Positions 47,178 through 56,460 are shown, numbered from the stretch's first letter. The stretch: 64,000 bases of DNA from Moellerella wisconsensis ATCC 35017 (GCF_001294465.1 NZ_LGAA01000018.1:372001-436000); one strand, 5' to 3'. The notes: generated by a model not told the origin, from the letters alone. Program-made: numbers and translations.

Positions 47178-48232
47178 TTGAAGCTCTGGGAGAGAAACTG
47201 CCTTCAATTAATTTTTATCGTTTTTGCCAATTGATTGAACAAGCTCATAAAACACACTCCCCATTAGGCAGCACGCAAAGCCCGCAAGCAGATCCTATTC
47301 GCTTTCGTCCGCACCGTGGAATGGGGTTTCCAGTAACTGAAATCAAAGGGATCGATAAAGACCATCGCTACCGACAAAGTACAATCCCCAATATTCGTAC
47401 TACTTTTTTAGGTTTATACGGTGTTACCTCCCCTTTACCGACAACCTATCTCGATGATATCGCTCAACACCGTGACGGCACTGATGCACTCACTGATTTT
47501 TTGGATATTTTCAATCATCGACTGACTACCCAATTTTATCGTATTTGGCGTAAATATTCTTATCCAGCGACATTTGAAACTGGAGGTATCGACGACACCT
47601 CAAAATATTTATATGGACTAATCGGTTTAGGGATCCCCGGCAGTGCAAATCAGGTACAAACTCCTCTCTCTCGTTTTTTGGCACTTTTAGGAACTATGCG
47701 TTTACCAACGCGTACAGCCGAGGGAGTCATATCGCTAATTCAGTTATTAGCACCGAATACTACAGCAACTGTATCCCCCTATGATCCGCGAAGAATTGAA
47801 CAAAAAAATGTCACCACATTATCATGTAAACAACCTATTAGCCTAAAAAATAAGCCCGTATTGGGCCAATACGCGACAGATGTTAATAGTCAAATTTTGA
47901 TAAAACTTCATACCCAAGATAGTGACGAAGCGCGAGGATGGCTACCGGATGGAAGTATTTATCAAGACTTAATGGCATTATTACATGTTTACTTAGGCGC
48001 TAGAGTTAATGCTCGCCTAAGTTTAACGCTTCCTCGAAACTTACTATCGGATGCGACGCTAAGGACCAAATCATCTCTAGGCGTTCAGCTTGGACGTACA
48101 GCTGTGATGAAAATACAATCCCCCATTAATCCAACCATAGCCGATATCACGATTAGTTTAGGACATTATCAGCGACTGCCAGCCCATCAACAACATCAGC
48201 AACATAATCAATATGCTAACTATCGATTCTAA
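47141..48232 (+). CDS. tssG: TssG: T6SS baseplate wedge protein
   Basis: 363 residues from the ATG at 47141; an ATG three codons earlier (47132) is equally open, but the GGA site is too close to it. NFYRFCQLIEQ, IRFRPHRGMGFP and FLDIFNHRLTTQFYRIWRKY are TssG landmarks, and LGVQLGRTAVM ends the conserved part. It forms the wedge core with two TssF copies. It overlaps tssF; tssJ follows. Confidence 0.94.
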   Translation: MDRKSISSTTAVIEALGEKLPSINFYRFCQLIEQAHKTHSPLGSTQSPQADPIRFRPHRGMGFPVTEIKGIDKDHRYRQSTIPNIRTTFLGLYGVTSPLPTTYLDDIAQHRDGTDALTDFLDIFNHRLTTQFYRIWRKYSYPATFETGGIDDTSKYLYGLIGLGIPGSANQVQTPLSRFLALLGTMRLPTRTAEGVISLIQLLAPNTTATVSPYDPRRIEQKNVTTLSCKQPISLKNKPVLGQYATDVNSQILIKLHTQDSDEARGWLPDGSIYQDLMALLHVYLGARVNARLSLTLPRNLLSDATLRTKSSLGVQLGRTAVMKIQSPINPTIADITISLGHYQRLPAHQQHQQHNQYANYRF

Positions 48233-48248
48233 TGCAAAGAGCGACCAG

Positions 48249-48791
48249 ATGAAAAAAAATCACTTTTTAACCTTAACCGGTATCCTATTGCTGGTAACGA
48301 CAACGTTTAATTTAACCGGATGTGGGCTAACCCAAATCGTCAGTGATGGAACTAGCAATGTGGCAAAATCTATTTTCTATAAGCAGATCAAAGTTGTTCA
48401 TTTAGATTTTACTGCTCGCGATGCCTTGAATACCGATGATAATGGACTGCCCTTATCAACGATAGTTCGCATTTATCAATTAAAAAATATCGATAATTTT
48501 AATTATAGTGATTATTCCACGTTATTCGCTAACGATAACGAAGCCTTAAAAAGCGAATTAGTGGCACAAAAAGATATCCGTATTCGACCTGGAGAATCAA
48601 TCTCTGTTGATATGCCGATGGAAGAAGATACTAAATTTGTGGCTATCGCGGCTATGTTCCATACTCCTGATTTGATTACAAATGATTGGCGCGTCGTGAT
48701 CCCGAAAAAACAATTACTCTCAGAGACTCCCCGTCACCTCGTCCTTACCGAACATAAGATAACGTTAAGTCCAATAGAGGGCCTAAAATAA
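48249..48791 (+). CDS. tssJ: TssJ: T6SS outer-membrane lipoprotein
   Basis: 180 residues from the ATG at 48249, chosen because it gives a proper lipoprotein signal (MKKNHFL...LTGC) with the lipidated Cys25; a start at 48213 would add 12 polar residues. The mature transthyretin-like fold has LDFTARDALNTDD and PLSTIVRIYQLKN, the family signature. It anchors TssM to the outer membrane. The stop overlaps the tssE start (TAATG). Confidence 0.95.
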   Translation: MKKNHFLTLTGILLLVTTTFNLTGCGLTQIVSDGTSNVAKSIFYKQIKVVHLDFTARDALNTDDNGLPLSTIVRIYQLKNIDNFNYSDYSTLFANDNEALKSELVAQKDIRIRPGESISVDMPMEEDTKFVAIAAMFHTPDLITNDWRVVIPKKQLLSETPRHLVLTEHKITLSPIEGLK

Positions 48792-49219
48792 TGAGCCAAC
48801 CCTCTCTTTATGAAATGCTAACAGGTTATTTTTCTGGTGGCTTACCTATTGATTCTGTAGATGAAAGTGATCAAGTTATTATTTCTGTAATGGAGAATAT
48901 TCGTCGTATTTTAAATTCTAGGGCGGGGAGTATTCAACATCTCCCTGATTATGGATTACCGGATATGAGCTTACTCATCCAAGGCCTTCCAGGGACAGCC
49001 CATAATATGATGAATATTTTATCTGCTACTCTCTTAAAATATGAGCCACGGATTAAATCACTTTCTCTTGTTTTACTCCCTCAAAATACCTTCGGTGAGC
49101 TACGTTACGCCCTTGATATTGAACTTCATGAAGAAGGCCTTATTCGTTATGGCACAGAGTTTATCCCTGATGGACGCATTTTGCTTCACCATTTAAAAAA
49201 GCAATTCAATCAAATTTAG
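48791..49219 (+). CDS. tssE: TssE: gp25-like T6SS baseplate protein
   Basis: 142 residues; PSLYEMLTGYF, VMENIRRILNSRAGSIQHLP and YGLPDMSLL are the gp25/TssE signature, including the EXR-type SVMENIRRILN helix. It helps initiate sheath assembly on the baseplate. Confidence 0.95.
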   Translation: MSQPSLYEMLTGYFSGGLPIDSVDESDQVIISVMENIRRILNSRAGSIQHLPDYGLPDMSLLIQGLPGTAHNMMNILSATLLKYEPRIKSLSLVLLPQNTFGELRYALDIELHEEGLIRYGTEFIPDGRILLHHLKKQFNQI

Positions 49220-49254
49220 CCTACAAATAGACTTATTAACTTTTCGAGATAACT

Positions 49255-50619
49255 ATGAATTCTGATTTAATGACTTTAAACGTGGGAGGCGACCCTCGTT
49301 CCTTTAGCGATTTTGCAGCCTTAAAAGAAGAACTGAATAAACGTTTTCACCCTGCTCGCCCAGATATTGACTGGGCAAGAGCCCACGGATTATGCCTCTC
49401 TTTGTTCAATCAAAATGGGGCAGATCTGCAAACTGTCGCATGGTTTACTCTGATTCGACAACATCAAGCAGGGATGAATGGATTAAACGAAGGATTATCC
49501 TTACTAGAACGCTTAATTAGCCAACACTGGCAAGCCCTTTGGCCGTTACAAACCCACGCGCGAATTGAGATTTTATCGGCTTTGAGTCAGCAATTAATTT
49601 CGGGGTTGCGAGGCAATACGCCTGTTTATAGTGATTTACCCTATTTATATCAGGCTGAATCTATACTCGATAAAATCAGCCAGCAATTACAATTATTAGA
49701 ATTAAAACATTTATCTAATCTTGAGCGGCTACATAATTTATTAGTCAGCCAAATTAGAAATTTAGAAAGCTGCGATACACCGCATTCTAATTTTACTCCT
49801 TCACCGCATATCACTAAAACGACTAAAACGGTTGCCAATACATTTCACACACAAATTACGGAGCCTACTGTATCAATCAAAACCACTTTATCATCAAATA
49901 CTCAAAAGCAGACTTTATCGGATAAACGCAGTCAACCTTCCTATCGCCGAGGAATAGGTATTGGTTTTCTGATAGGGATTTTAATCACCAGTGTCTGCTG
50001 TGTGATCCTGCTGTATAGCCTATCGACATCGAAAAAGAGCAATGAATTAGTTCAAATATTACCGGCTCTTCCCCAATTTACGCCTAGCATCGCCTCACAG
50101 TTAACCCAACAGCTAAAATATAACCACGCCCAAGCTGATTCATTTCCCAATGATAAGTTGAAAGTTATTGATAATTATCTTAGTGAATTAGATGCAATAT
50201 CGCCTATTTGGGCGCAACAATATGGACTGGAAACAATAAATTACCTGTCCACTCAATTTTCAGAGTCACCTGAAATAAGGCTATTTAATGACAAGTGGCA
50301 ACAAAATATGCAAATTAATGCCGTATCTGAAAAGCAACTCACACAATGGAACCAAGGGATGGAACAATTAAATAATCTGAGTATACGATTAGACAATTTA
50401 GACGGTAAGCCGCGCAGCTACATTACCGGCTCTGAGCTAAAAACGATTATTTTTAATGCTCGGCAGCATTTTAATCAAGGTTTACCGCTTGAGGAAGAGT
50501 TGCGTAGGTTGGAGGCTTTGCAGTTAAACGGCATTGTGCCTGAATCAGAATATCTACGAATAGATAATCATTTTAAACAATTACTTAATCGCTACGCGTT
50601 GATCAAGCAAAATAAATAA
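49255..50619 (+). CDS. TagA-like protein (ImpA_N + transmembrane + VasL)
   Basis: 454 residues. The N-terminal ImpA_N domain (about 8-140; DPRSFSDFAALKEELNKRFH, HWQALWPLQTHARIE) is followed by a polar linker, one membrane helix (GIGFLIGILITSVCCVILLY, about 237-256) and a VasL-type C-terminal domain (about 290-450). This plan matches EAEC TagA, which stops and holds the sheath at the far side of the cell. It is the last gene of the cluster. TagA is preferred over a second TssA because of the membrane helix and the VasL end. Confidence 0.82.
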   Translation: MNSDLMTLNVGGDPRSFSDFAALKEELNKRFHPARPDIDWARAHGLCLSLFNQNGADLQTVAWFTLIRQHQAGMNGLNEGLSLLERLISQHWQALWPLQTHARIEILSALSQQLISGLRGNTPVYSDLPYLYQAESILDKISQQLQLLELKHLSNLERLHNLLVSQIRNLESCDTPHSNFTPSPHITKTTKTVANTFHTQITEPTVSIKTTLSSNTQKQTLSDKRSQPSYRRGIGIGFLIGILITSVCCVILLYSLSTSKKSNELVQILPALPQFTPSIASQLTQQLKYNHAQADSFPNDKLKVIDNYLSELDAISPIWAQQYGLETINYLSTQFSESPEIRLFNDKWQQNMQINAVSEKQLTQWNQGMEQLNNLSIRLDNLDGKPRSYITGSELKTIIFNARQHFNQGLPLEEELRRLEALQLNGIVPESEYLRIDNHFKQLLNRYALIKQNK

Positions 50620-50815
50620 TACTTTGTCACATTATAAATTGCCCCTAACGATTTTTATAATTCGCTATTTATTTTTAATTTAAAACGCTTTTAGATCAGG
50701 CTGGTGCAATATCAAATCGACGACTTAATTTAATTGGTGTGCCATAAATATTAGAGGAAACACTATCAGTCAGAATAAGAAAAAAACTATTCGATATTAT
50801 TTACTCTCATGCTGA

Positions 50816-50890
50816 GTTATTCCCATAATTTTCTTATCCGGAATTATGGGATCAAGCTTAAAACATAAAGATAATGGTGCTTTTGTTTGA
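50816..50890 (+). pseudogene. Remnant of a second Tle4-like lipase effector gene
   Basis: The frame at 50816-50890 encodes VIPIIFLSGIMGSSLKHKD and ends at TGA soon after. It lines up with the intact lipase at 36074 (VIPVIFIPGIMGTNLKSDV) at residue and DNA level, including the GIMG oxyanion loop. Stops flank it on both sides and the Ser, Asp and His regions are absent. A ribosome-site-like AGAGGAAACACT lies about 65 bases upstream, followed by ATC where a start ATG might have been. It is the same orientation as the T6SS. The match is short, but the run of conserved residues makes chance unlikely. Confidence 0.7.
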
Positions 50891-51138
50891 AGAATACGCA
50901 GTAATCTAGCATTATCGGCAGGGATGCACTAATTTGATTTTTTCTTCAGGAAAGTATTATCGTCAATTATTACACCCTATCACTATGAAAATTTAAGCTT
51001 TTATCGACCTAACTTAGCCATAAAGAAGCTGCAACTTTTGTACGCTATAGTCTTTCCATTCACTCATGCGCCCTCCTCTTACTCAACTCAATAGTATCGT
51101 TTTTATTTATACGTTTTATCATTTAGCACTTTAATCGT

Positions 51139-51171
51139 GGGGCTATATTCCATTCTTAAAGCCCCTCTTTT
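51139..51171 (+). terminator. Terminator downstream of the T6SS cluster
   Basis: GGGGCT (51139-51144) / AGCCCC (51160-51165), 15-base loop, followed by TCTTTTG. About 520 bases past the last T6SS stop, after the effector remnant. Confidence 0.7.
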
Positions 51172-51536
51172 GATTAAAAACTTAGCACTTAAATAACATG
51201 GAAAGCTTTGAGATGTCCATAATATTATCGGTGTTGGCATAGGGTATAAATAGCATACAATAGTATGTTGTAACTAAATGTGGTATCAATAAGATAGTCA
51301 GCTGAAAATTATTTATCCCTGATTATTTATTTTAATTAAATACACACCAATATAATAAAACCTCTGTTATTATTATATTTTTATTTATAATTAAAGTCAT
51401 TAATATAAAATCCAATAGAAAGATATTCATCTTAAATCATGAAAACTTATATATAAATTATAATAACGTCATGATTATAATTTATAACATAAATCCAATA
51501 ATTGAATTTAAAAGTAAAATTTAATTTAGAATACCT

Positions 51537-51556
51537 TAAACTAAACTAAACTAAAT
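51537..51556 (+). repeat. Pentanucleotide tandem repeat upstream of fimbrial operon
   Basis: Three perfect TAAAC units (51537-51551) plus one TAAAT, about 150-170 bases upstream of the major pilin start. Confidence 0.75.
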
Positions 51557-51706
51557 TTATTTAAAAACAATTTTATTTAATTATAGTTAAATATCATTGA
51601 CTAAGTAAATAGCTATCTAGTAGCTCGTTAAATAATCTTGTCTATTGTTAGATAATAGATTATAACTGATTGGAACCTATCTATCCCTTAGAGAAAATAA
51701 TAAATA

Positions 51707-52234
51707 ATGAAAAAATATACTTTATGTGTGTTCTCAGCACTATTAATTAATAGTTTTACTACTCATGCTTCAGATGACCAAATTAGATTTACGGGTTCTA
51801 TTATACCTAACTCATGTAATGTAGATACTAACTACGTAAATCAAATTATTAGTTTAGGTAAAGTTCCTATCACTACATTTAATGGAATTAATACTACCTC
51901 CTCAGCAACTCCTTTCAGTATTAAATTAAAAAACTGCCCAACTGAATATAAAAAGATACAGATTAAATTTGATGGGCGCAGAGATAAAACTAATAATGCA
52001 TTATTGGGATTAAACCCTTCTAGCGGAGGACAAGCAGCCACAGGAGTTGCTATTGGGATTTATAATCAAAGTAGCTTACAGTTGTTACCGTTAAACCAAG
52101 AAATGGAACAACATACAATTAATAAACAACAAGAAATTGAAGTCCGTTTTATTGCTAAGTATATTGCCACAGGAGCAACTATTATCCCTGGAAATGCAAA
52201 TTCATTAATCCATTTTAATGTTATTTATGATTAA
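51707..52234 (+). CDS. Type 1-like fimbrial subunit (major pilin)
   Basis: 175 residues. The signal peptide ends at THA/S (about residue 21). The mature protein has the pilin features: RFTGSIIPNSCNV with the first disulfide Cys, the paired Cys in KLKNCPTEYK, and a C-terminal beta strand ending in VIYD that should carry the donor-strand groove. The penultimate Tyr pattern of chaperone-usher subunits is kept. It is the first gene of a four-gene operon; the strong hairpin after it suggests higher expression than the downstream assembly genes. Confidence 0.9.
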   Translation: MKKYTLCVFSALLINSFTTHASDDQIRFTGSIIPNSCNVDTNYVNQIISLGKVPITTFNGINTTSSATPFSIKLKNCPTEYKKIQIKFDGRRDKTNNALLGLNPSSGGQAATGVAIGIYNQSSLQLLPLNQEMEQHTINKQQEIEVRFIAKYIATGATIIPGNANSLIHFNVIYD

Positions 52235-52246
52235 CTAAGGATATTC

Positions 52247-52267
52247 AAGGGAAACGATGTTTCCCTT
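52247..52267 (+). other. Intercistronic hairpin between pilin and chaperone genes
   Basis: AAGGGAAAC (52247-52255), GAT loop, GTTTCCCTT (52259-52267): a perfect 9-bp stem without a U-run. Such hairpins after the major pilin often protect or partly terminate the transcript. Confidence 0.75.
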
Positions 52268-52283
52268 ACTATAGGGATATTAA

Positions 52284-52958
52284 ATGAAAATTAACCTAAT
52301 AATATTACTGTTCATTTCATTTTATTCAGCAGCAGGAATAATAGTAAGTGGCACACGTTTTATTTATTCCGAAAATGATGATGAGTTATCCTTAAGTATA
52401 GATAATTTATCCTCTGAAACATTATATTTAGTTCAATCATGGATTGAGGATGATAAAAATGTAAAAACAACTCAATTTATTCTTACTCCACCACTATTTA
52501 AGTCTTATCCTAATAGTAAAAATAAAGTTAGGATAATAAGATTATCGCAACAATTACCTCAAGATAAAGAAATATTATTTTGGTTACATGTGAAATCATT
52601 ACCTGCATATGAAGATATTGGACAAAATAATTTACATATCATTGTTAAGTCTAGTTTTAAATTAATTTATCGTCCCAGTCATTTAAATGAAATAGCTATA
52701 AATGCCGCAGAAAAAATCCTATTCTCACTAAAAGGAAATCAATTGACTGCATATAATCCAACGGCAGTTTATATTACTTTTAGAGATTTATATATTAATC
52801 AGCAAGAAATCATGACACCAGGTATGCTCTCTCCTTTTAGCCAGAAAAATTGGACCATAGAAAATCAACCTAAGGTTATTCTATCTTGGTCTGCTCTTAA
52901 CGATTATGGTGGTAAAACACCCGAGCAAACTCAAACTATTATTAATGATATAACCTGA
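52284..52958 (+). CDS. Periplasmic fimbrial chaperone
   Basis: 224 residues. The signal peptide (LIILLFISFYSAAG) is followed by the two-domain PapD-like fold: GTRFIYSENDDELSLSIDN (first strands), PPLFKSYPNSKNKVRII (G1 strand and the basic residues that hold the subunit C-terminus), LPQDKEILFWLHVKSLP (the family signature) and IKLIYRP-type FKLIYRPSHL. It folds pilin and adhesin subunits and hands them to the usher. Very AT-rich. Spaced three bases from the usher gene. Confidence 0.93.
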   Translation: MKINLIILLFISFYSAAGIIVSGTRFIYSENDDELSLSIDNLSSETLYLVQSWIEDDKNVKTTQFILTPPLFKSYPNSKNKVRIIRLSQQLPQDKEILFWLHVKSLPAYEDIGQNNLHIIVKSSFKLIYRPSHLNEIAINAAEKILFSLKGNQLTAYNPTAVYITFRDLYINQQEIMTPGMLSPFSQKNWTIENQPKVILSWSALNDYGGKTPEQTQTIINDIT

Positions 52959-52961
52959 TAG

Positions 52962-55481
52962 ATGAAAAAATTAATTATAATACTATTATTGATTCTATCT
53001 TTTAATTTATGGGGAAAATCCTATAATTTTAATCTTGATGCATTAGAAAATATCGATGATACCCAGATTGATATACGTTTATTATCAGAAGATAATAGCG
53101 TGCCTGCGGGTGAATATCTGATTGATATATACGTTAATGAAAAACATATTGGTAAGAATAATATATTATTTATTCTGAATAATAATATTCTCACACCACA
53201 ATTCACACGATCACAGCTTCAACAATTGGGATTACAATCCTTTATAATTGAGCAGTTAACCTCCTCTAAAAGAGATAGGCCTCACTATAATTTGTTAACT
53301 CTTATTCCTTATAGTATTTTTTCTTTTTCGGTAGAAAATTTATCTTTGCAATTGACTATCCCACAAATTAACTTAGCAAAAAAGACAACTGATATTATTG
53401 ATGAAAGTCAGTGGGATAATGGTGTAAATGTCTTTTTTAGTGATTATTATCTGAGTGGTAACAATAGATTAAATGGTAATCAAACTAACAATCATTATTT
53501 CGTCTCACTTAATAATGGCATTAATCTGTCCGCTTGGCGGTTTAGGCAAACCAGCACTTATGATCAAGATTATCACCAATGGCAAAATACTCGTTTTACG
53601 TTCAGTCGATCTATCCCTAAAATAAAGAGCCAATTAGTATTGGGCAAACAATATCTACGGGCTGATTTTATTACTTCATTTAATTTTGAAGGACTAAGCC
53701 TGTATAACGAAGATAATTTATATACTCAACAAGATAGAGAGTATGCTCCAGTAATTTATGAGATAGCTAAAACAGCCGCCCAAGTTACTGTTCGACAACA
53801 AGGGAATATTATTTATCAAACTACGGTTCCTGCTGGACCATTTATTATTGATGATCTGCATCCCTTCTCTACCCAAGGTGTACTCGAGGTTACTATTCAA
53901 GAAAATAACCAGATAGTCCGAAAAATTGAATATCGTTTTTCTTCTCTTACCCCAATGCTAAGAAAAGGACAATTTCGATTTTCTAGTAATATGGGCCGCT
54001 ATTCTTTATCCACAACTGAGTCCTCATTAACTATACAGCCAAATAAATTATTTTTTATACACGCTCAGTTCGCCTCAGGATTAACTAATCATTTTACTGG
54101 ATATAGCGATGTATTAATCTCCCAGCAATATCAATCTATTTTATTAGGTAGTTCTTTTTCACTATATCCTTTCGGTGCTGTCTCAAGCGATATTACACAG
54201 CATTACAGCCAAAACAAACTGGCTTTAACCTTTCATCTTGAATATCGTGCCACACTGCCAATAATAGGCAGTGACATCAATTTAAGTGGCTATTGGTTTA
54301 CTCGGCCTTCACTTACAGGTTTTACAACCTTTATTGATAGTTCGATTAATAATGAACAAAAACAAGGATTATTACGATTTAATATTAATCAGCCACTATT
54401 TACATTAGGTCTATTAAATTTATCACTGAGTTATTACTCTTATCCTGATAGCGCTAAAAATAACCAATTAATTAATCTGAGCTATTCGTCCTCATGGAAT
54501 AATATTTATTACTCTGTGCATTATACAGCAGGATATGCAGCAGAACGTAATGAACAGGAACGTATTTTAGCGTTTAATTTTATGCTGCCATTAGCTAAAT
54601 TGTTGCCTCAAGGGTATTCAGATTACACTTACTTAAATCATGATTATTTTAATAATAGTAATGTAAGTTACCGCAATCAATTTTCAGGTAATGGGAAACA
54701 GAGCCATCAAATGATGATTAACGGCTATATCAATCAGAATAACAGCCTGAATTATAGTTATCAGCAAGATCATCAAATCAATCCTCAATCTGAACATCTC
54801 ATCGATAACCAAGGATCGCTTCAATATACCCATGAAAATTATATTTTAAATGCGGGATATGGCTATGGAAATAATCAACATCGTATTAACTACAGTCTCA
54901 AAGGGGCTATGATTGCCCATACTTCAGGAATATATTTCACTCCCCAACTCGGTGAAACTTCCGCACTTATAAACATACCCACTATTAAAGGTATAGCTCT
55001 AGATAATCAGGTTCATACAAAAACTGATTATAACGGCCATGCCGTAGTCAGTCATTTACAACCTTACAGGCTTAATTATCTATCATTGGATACGAGTACT
55101 TTTCCTGTATCAGTTGAAATTCCTGATAACAATAAATATGTTATTCCAACCAAAGGGGCTTTTGTGAAAGTCAATTATACGGTTTATCAAGGGAATAAAA
55201 TTTTTTTCAGCCTTAAACAATCGAATAAAAAATCAATCCCTTTTGGCGCATCAGCGAGTGCAATTGTTTTAGTCGAAAATAAGCCACCTCGATTAATTAA
55301 TGGGATAGTTGATGAACTTGGCCAATTATATCTCAGTGGCATGCCTAACCAAGGCAAGGTTACTATAAATTGGGGAGCTAAAAATCAGCAATCTTGTATT
55401 TTTACCTATAAATTACCTAGCATTAAAAATAATCAGCTTATTTATACCATTACTGAAATTTGTCAGAGTCAGTCAGAATGA
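52962..55481 (+). CDS. Outer-membrane fimbrial usher
   Basis: 839 residues. A short signal peptide (IIILLLILSFNLWG) is followed by the N-terminal chaperone-binding domain (about 20-140; PAGEYLIDIYVNEKHIG), a 24-strand barrel with the plug region (about 230-330; VTVRQQGNIIYQTTVPAGPF and DLHPFSTQGVLEVTIQE are usher hallmarks) and C-terminal domains ending with IFTYKLP and a Cys pair. It forms the outer-membrane pore. The stop overlaps the adhesin start (ATGA). Confidence 0.95.
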   Translation: MKKLIIILLLILSFNLWGKSYNFNLDALENIDDTQIDIRLLSEDNSVPAGEYLIDIYVNEKHIGKNNILFILNNNILTPQFTRSQLQQLGLQSFIIEQLTSSKRDRPHYNLLTLIPYSIFSFSVENLSLQLTIPQINLAKKTTDIIDESQWDNGVNVFFSDYYLSGNNRLNGNQTNNHYFVSLNNGINLSAWRFRQTSTYDQDYHQWQNTRFTFSRSIPKIKSQLVLGKQYLRADFITSFNFEGLSLYNEDNLYTQQDREYAPVIYEIAKTAAQVTVRQQGNIIYQTTVPAGPFIIDDLHPFSTQGVLEVTIQENNQIVRKIEYRFSSLTPMLRKGQFRFSSNMGRYSLSTTESSLTIQPNKLFFIHAQFASGLTNHFTGYSDVLISQQYQSILLGSSFSLYPFGAVSSDITQHYSQNKLALTFHLEYRATLPIIGSDINLSGYWFTRPSLTGFTTFIDSSINNEQKQGLLRFNINQPLFTLGLLNLSLSYYSYPDSAKNNQLINLSYSSSWNNIYYSVHYTAGYAAERNEQERILAFNFMLPLAKLLPQGYSDYTYLNHDYFNNSNVSYRNQFSGNGKQSHQMMINGYINQNNSLNYSYQQDHQINPQSEHLIDNQGSLQYTHENYILNAGYGYGNNQHRINYSLKGAMIAHTSGIYFTPQLGETSALINIPTIKGIALDNQVHTKTDYNGHAVVSHLQPYRLNYLSLDTSTFPVSVEIPDNNKYVIPTKGAFVKVNYTVYQGNKIFFSLKQSNKKSIPFGASASAIVLVENKPPRLINGIVDELGQLYLSGMPNQGKVTINWGAKNQQSCIFTYKLPSIKNNQLIYTITEICQSQSE

Positions 55482-56440
55482 AAATATCAATCATTCTATT
55501 ATTAAGCTGCTTTCTAGCTTATATCCCCGGAGTATTATCAGCATCCTGTCAATATATGGCGCCCCAATCCCCTGCGATCACCACAGTCTCATTTGGGCAA
55601 TTAATTATAGCCGCTGATTTACCTATCGGCAGTATTATTCATCAGCAGGATTTTAATTCCCAAGGTCCTTCGGCCTTAGTCGCAATATGTGATGCACCGC
55701 AAGCCGTCAGCTGGGGAAACAGTCAATTTAATCGTTTATCTACAGGGGATAATTCTACTTATGATAGTGGAATAGCAGGAATTGGAATTAGATTTATGTT
55801 TAATAAACAGGCGAATATTACCGCATCATTGCCTTATCTGGATAATCATCTCTCACGCTGTAAAAAAAGAATTCACGCTTTTGCTTATTGTATCAATAGT
55901 TTTAAAACTCTCACTATCCAATTAATTAAAACAGCCTCTAACACAGGATCAGGGAAAATAGCTGATATTCAGCTGATAGACGCTTCGATTAATCATCTTA
56001 GCGTCATACGCTATCAATTATCAAATACCCGGATTATTAGTCCAAGCTGTATTTTATCACCCAATCATATTAACGTAAGAATGGGCAAAGTTAATGCACG
56101 TTATTTTAACGGTATAGGTAGTTATTCGCCGGCGTTATCATTTAAGCTTTCGCTACAATGTTCTAACATTAATTCTTTATCATTAATCTTTCGTGGTAAT
56201 AGAGCCTCGGATAGTACTATTTTTGAGCTTAATAGGCACCATCATCGCGCTGAGGGGATCGGTTTAGTTATTAACCATCAAGGAAAACGGATTAATATTA
56301 ATCAAGCGGTGAGAATTAACCGGTTAGCAGACACCTTATTACATAGCGAATATTTTAGCGCACAATATATACAATACGCCCCAGTAACTAAACCAGGGCG
56401 GGCTAATTTAACCGTTACGTTGCAATTACTTTATCCATAA
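55478..56440 (+). CDS. Fimbrial tip adhesin (FimH-like, two-domain)
   Basis: 320 residues from the ATG at 55478, which overlaps the usher stop; the frame is open six codons further upstream. The signal peptide is cleaved near LSA/S (about 22). The N-terminal receptor-binding domain (about 23-175) has Cys pairs (SCQYMAP, AICDAPQ; SRCKKRIHAFAYCI). The C-terminal pilin domain (about 185-320) starts at SCILSPNHINVRMGKV and ends in VTLQLLYP, the donor-strand-complemented type. The receptor cannot be read from the sequence. Last gene of the operon, convergent with hrpA with only 20 bases between. Confidence 0.88.
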   Translation: MKISIILLLSCFLAYIPGVLSASCQYMAPQSPAITTVSFGQLIIAADLPIGSIIHQQDFNSQGPSALVAICDAPQAVSWGNSQFNRLSTGDNSTYDSGIAGIGIRFMFNKQANITASLPYLDNHLSRCKKRIHAFAYCINSFKTLTIQLIKTASNTGSGKIADIQLIDASINHLSVIRYQLSNTRIISPSCILSPNHINVRMGKVNARYFNGIGSYSPALSFKLSLQCSNINSLSLIFRGNRASDSTIFELNRHHHRAEGIGLVINHQGKRININQAVRINRLADTLLHSEYFSAQYIQYAPVTKPGRANLTVTLQLLYP

Positions 56441-56460
56441 CCGTTGCTGTATTAATTACT

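Larger units (their letters stand above)
50620..51706. other. 1.1-kb degraded, AT-rich region between T6SS and fimbrial operon
   Basis: No intact gene. The left half holds a decayed piece of a lipase-effector gene (50816-50890), a short minus-strand frame with a strong ribosome site (51014-51067) and a terminator (51139-51171). The right half (51172-51706) is very AT-rich, carries a pentanucleotide repeat at 51537-51556 and an inverted repeat at 51641-51659, and must contain the fimbrial promoter. Confidence 0.7.

Noticed and set aside
51014-51067. HsdS (restriction specificity subunit) remnant
   Set aside because: MSEWKDY recalls how some specificity subunits begin, but the match is only seven residues with nothing after it.
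51172-51706. fim-type invertible promoter switch
   Set aside because: No pair of distant inverted repeats and no tyrosine recombinase gene next to the fimbrial operon.
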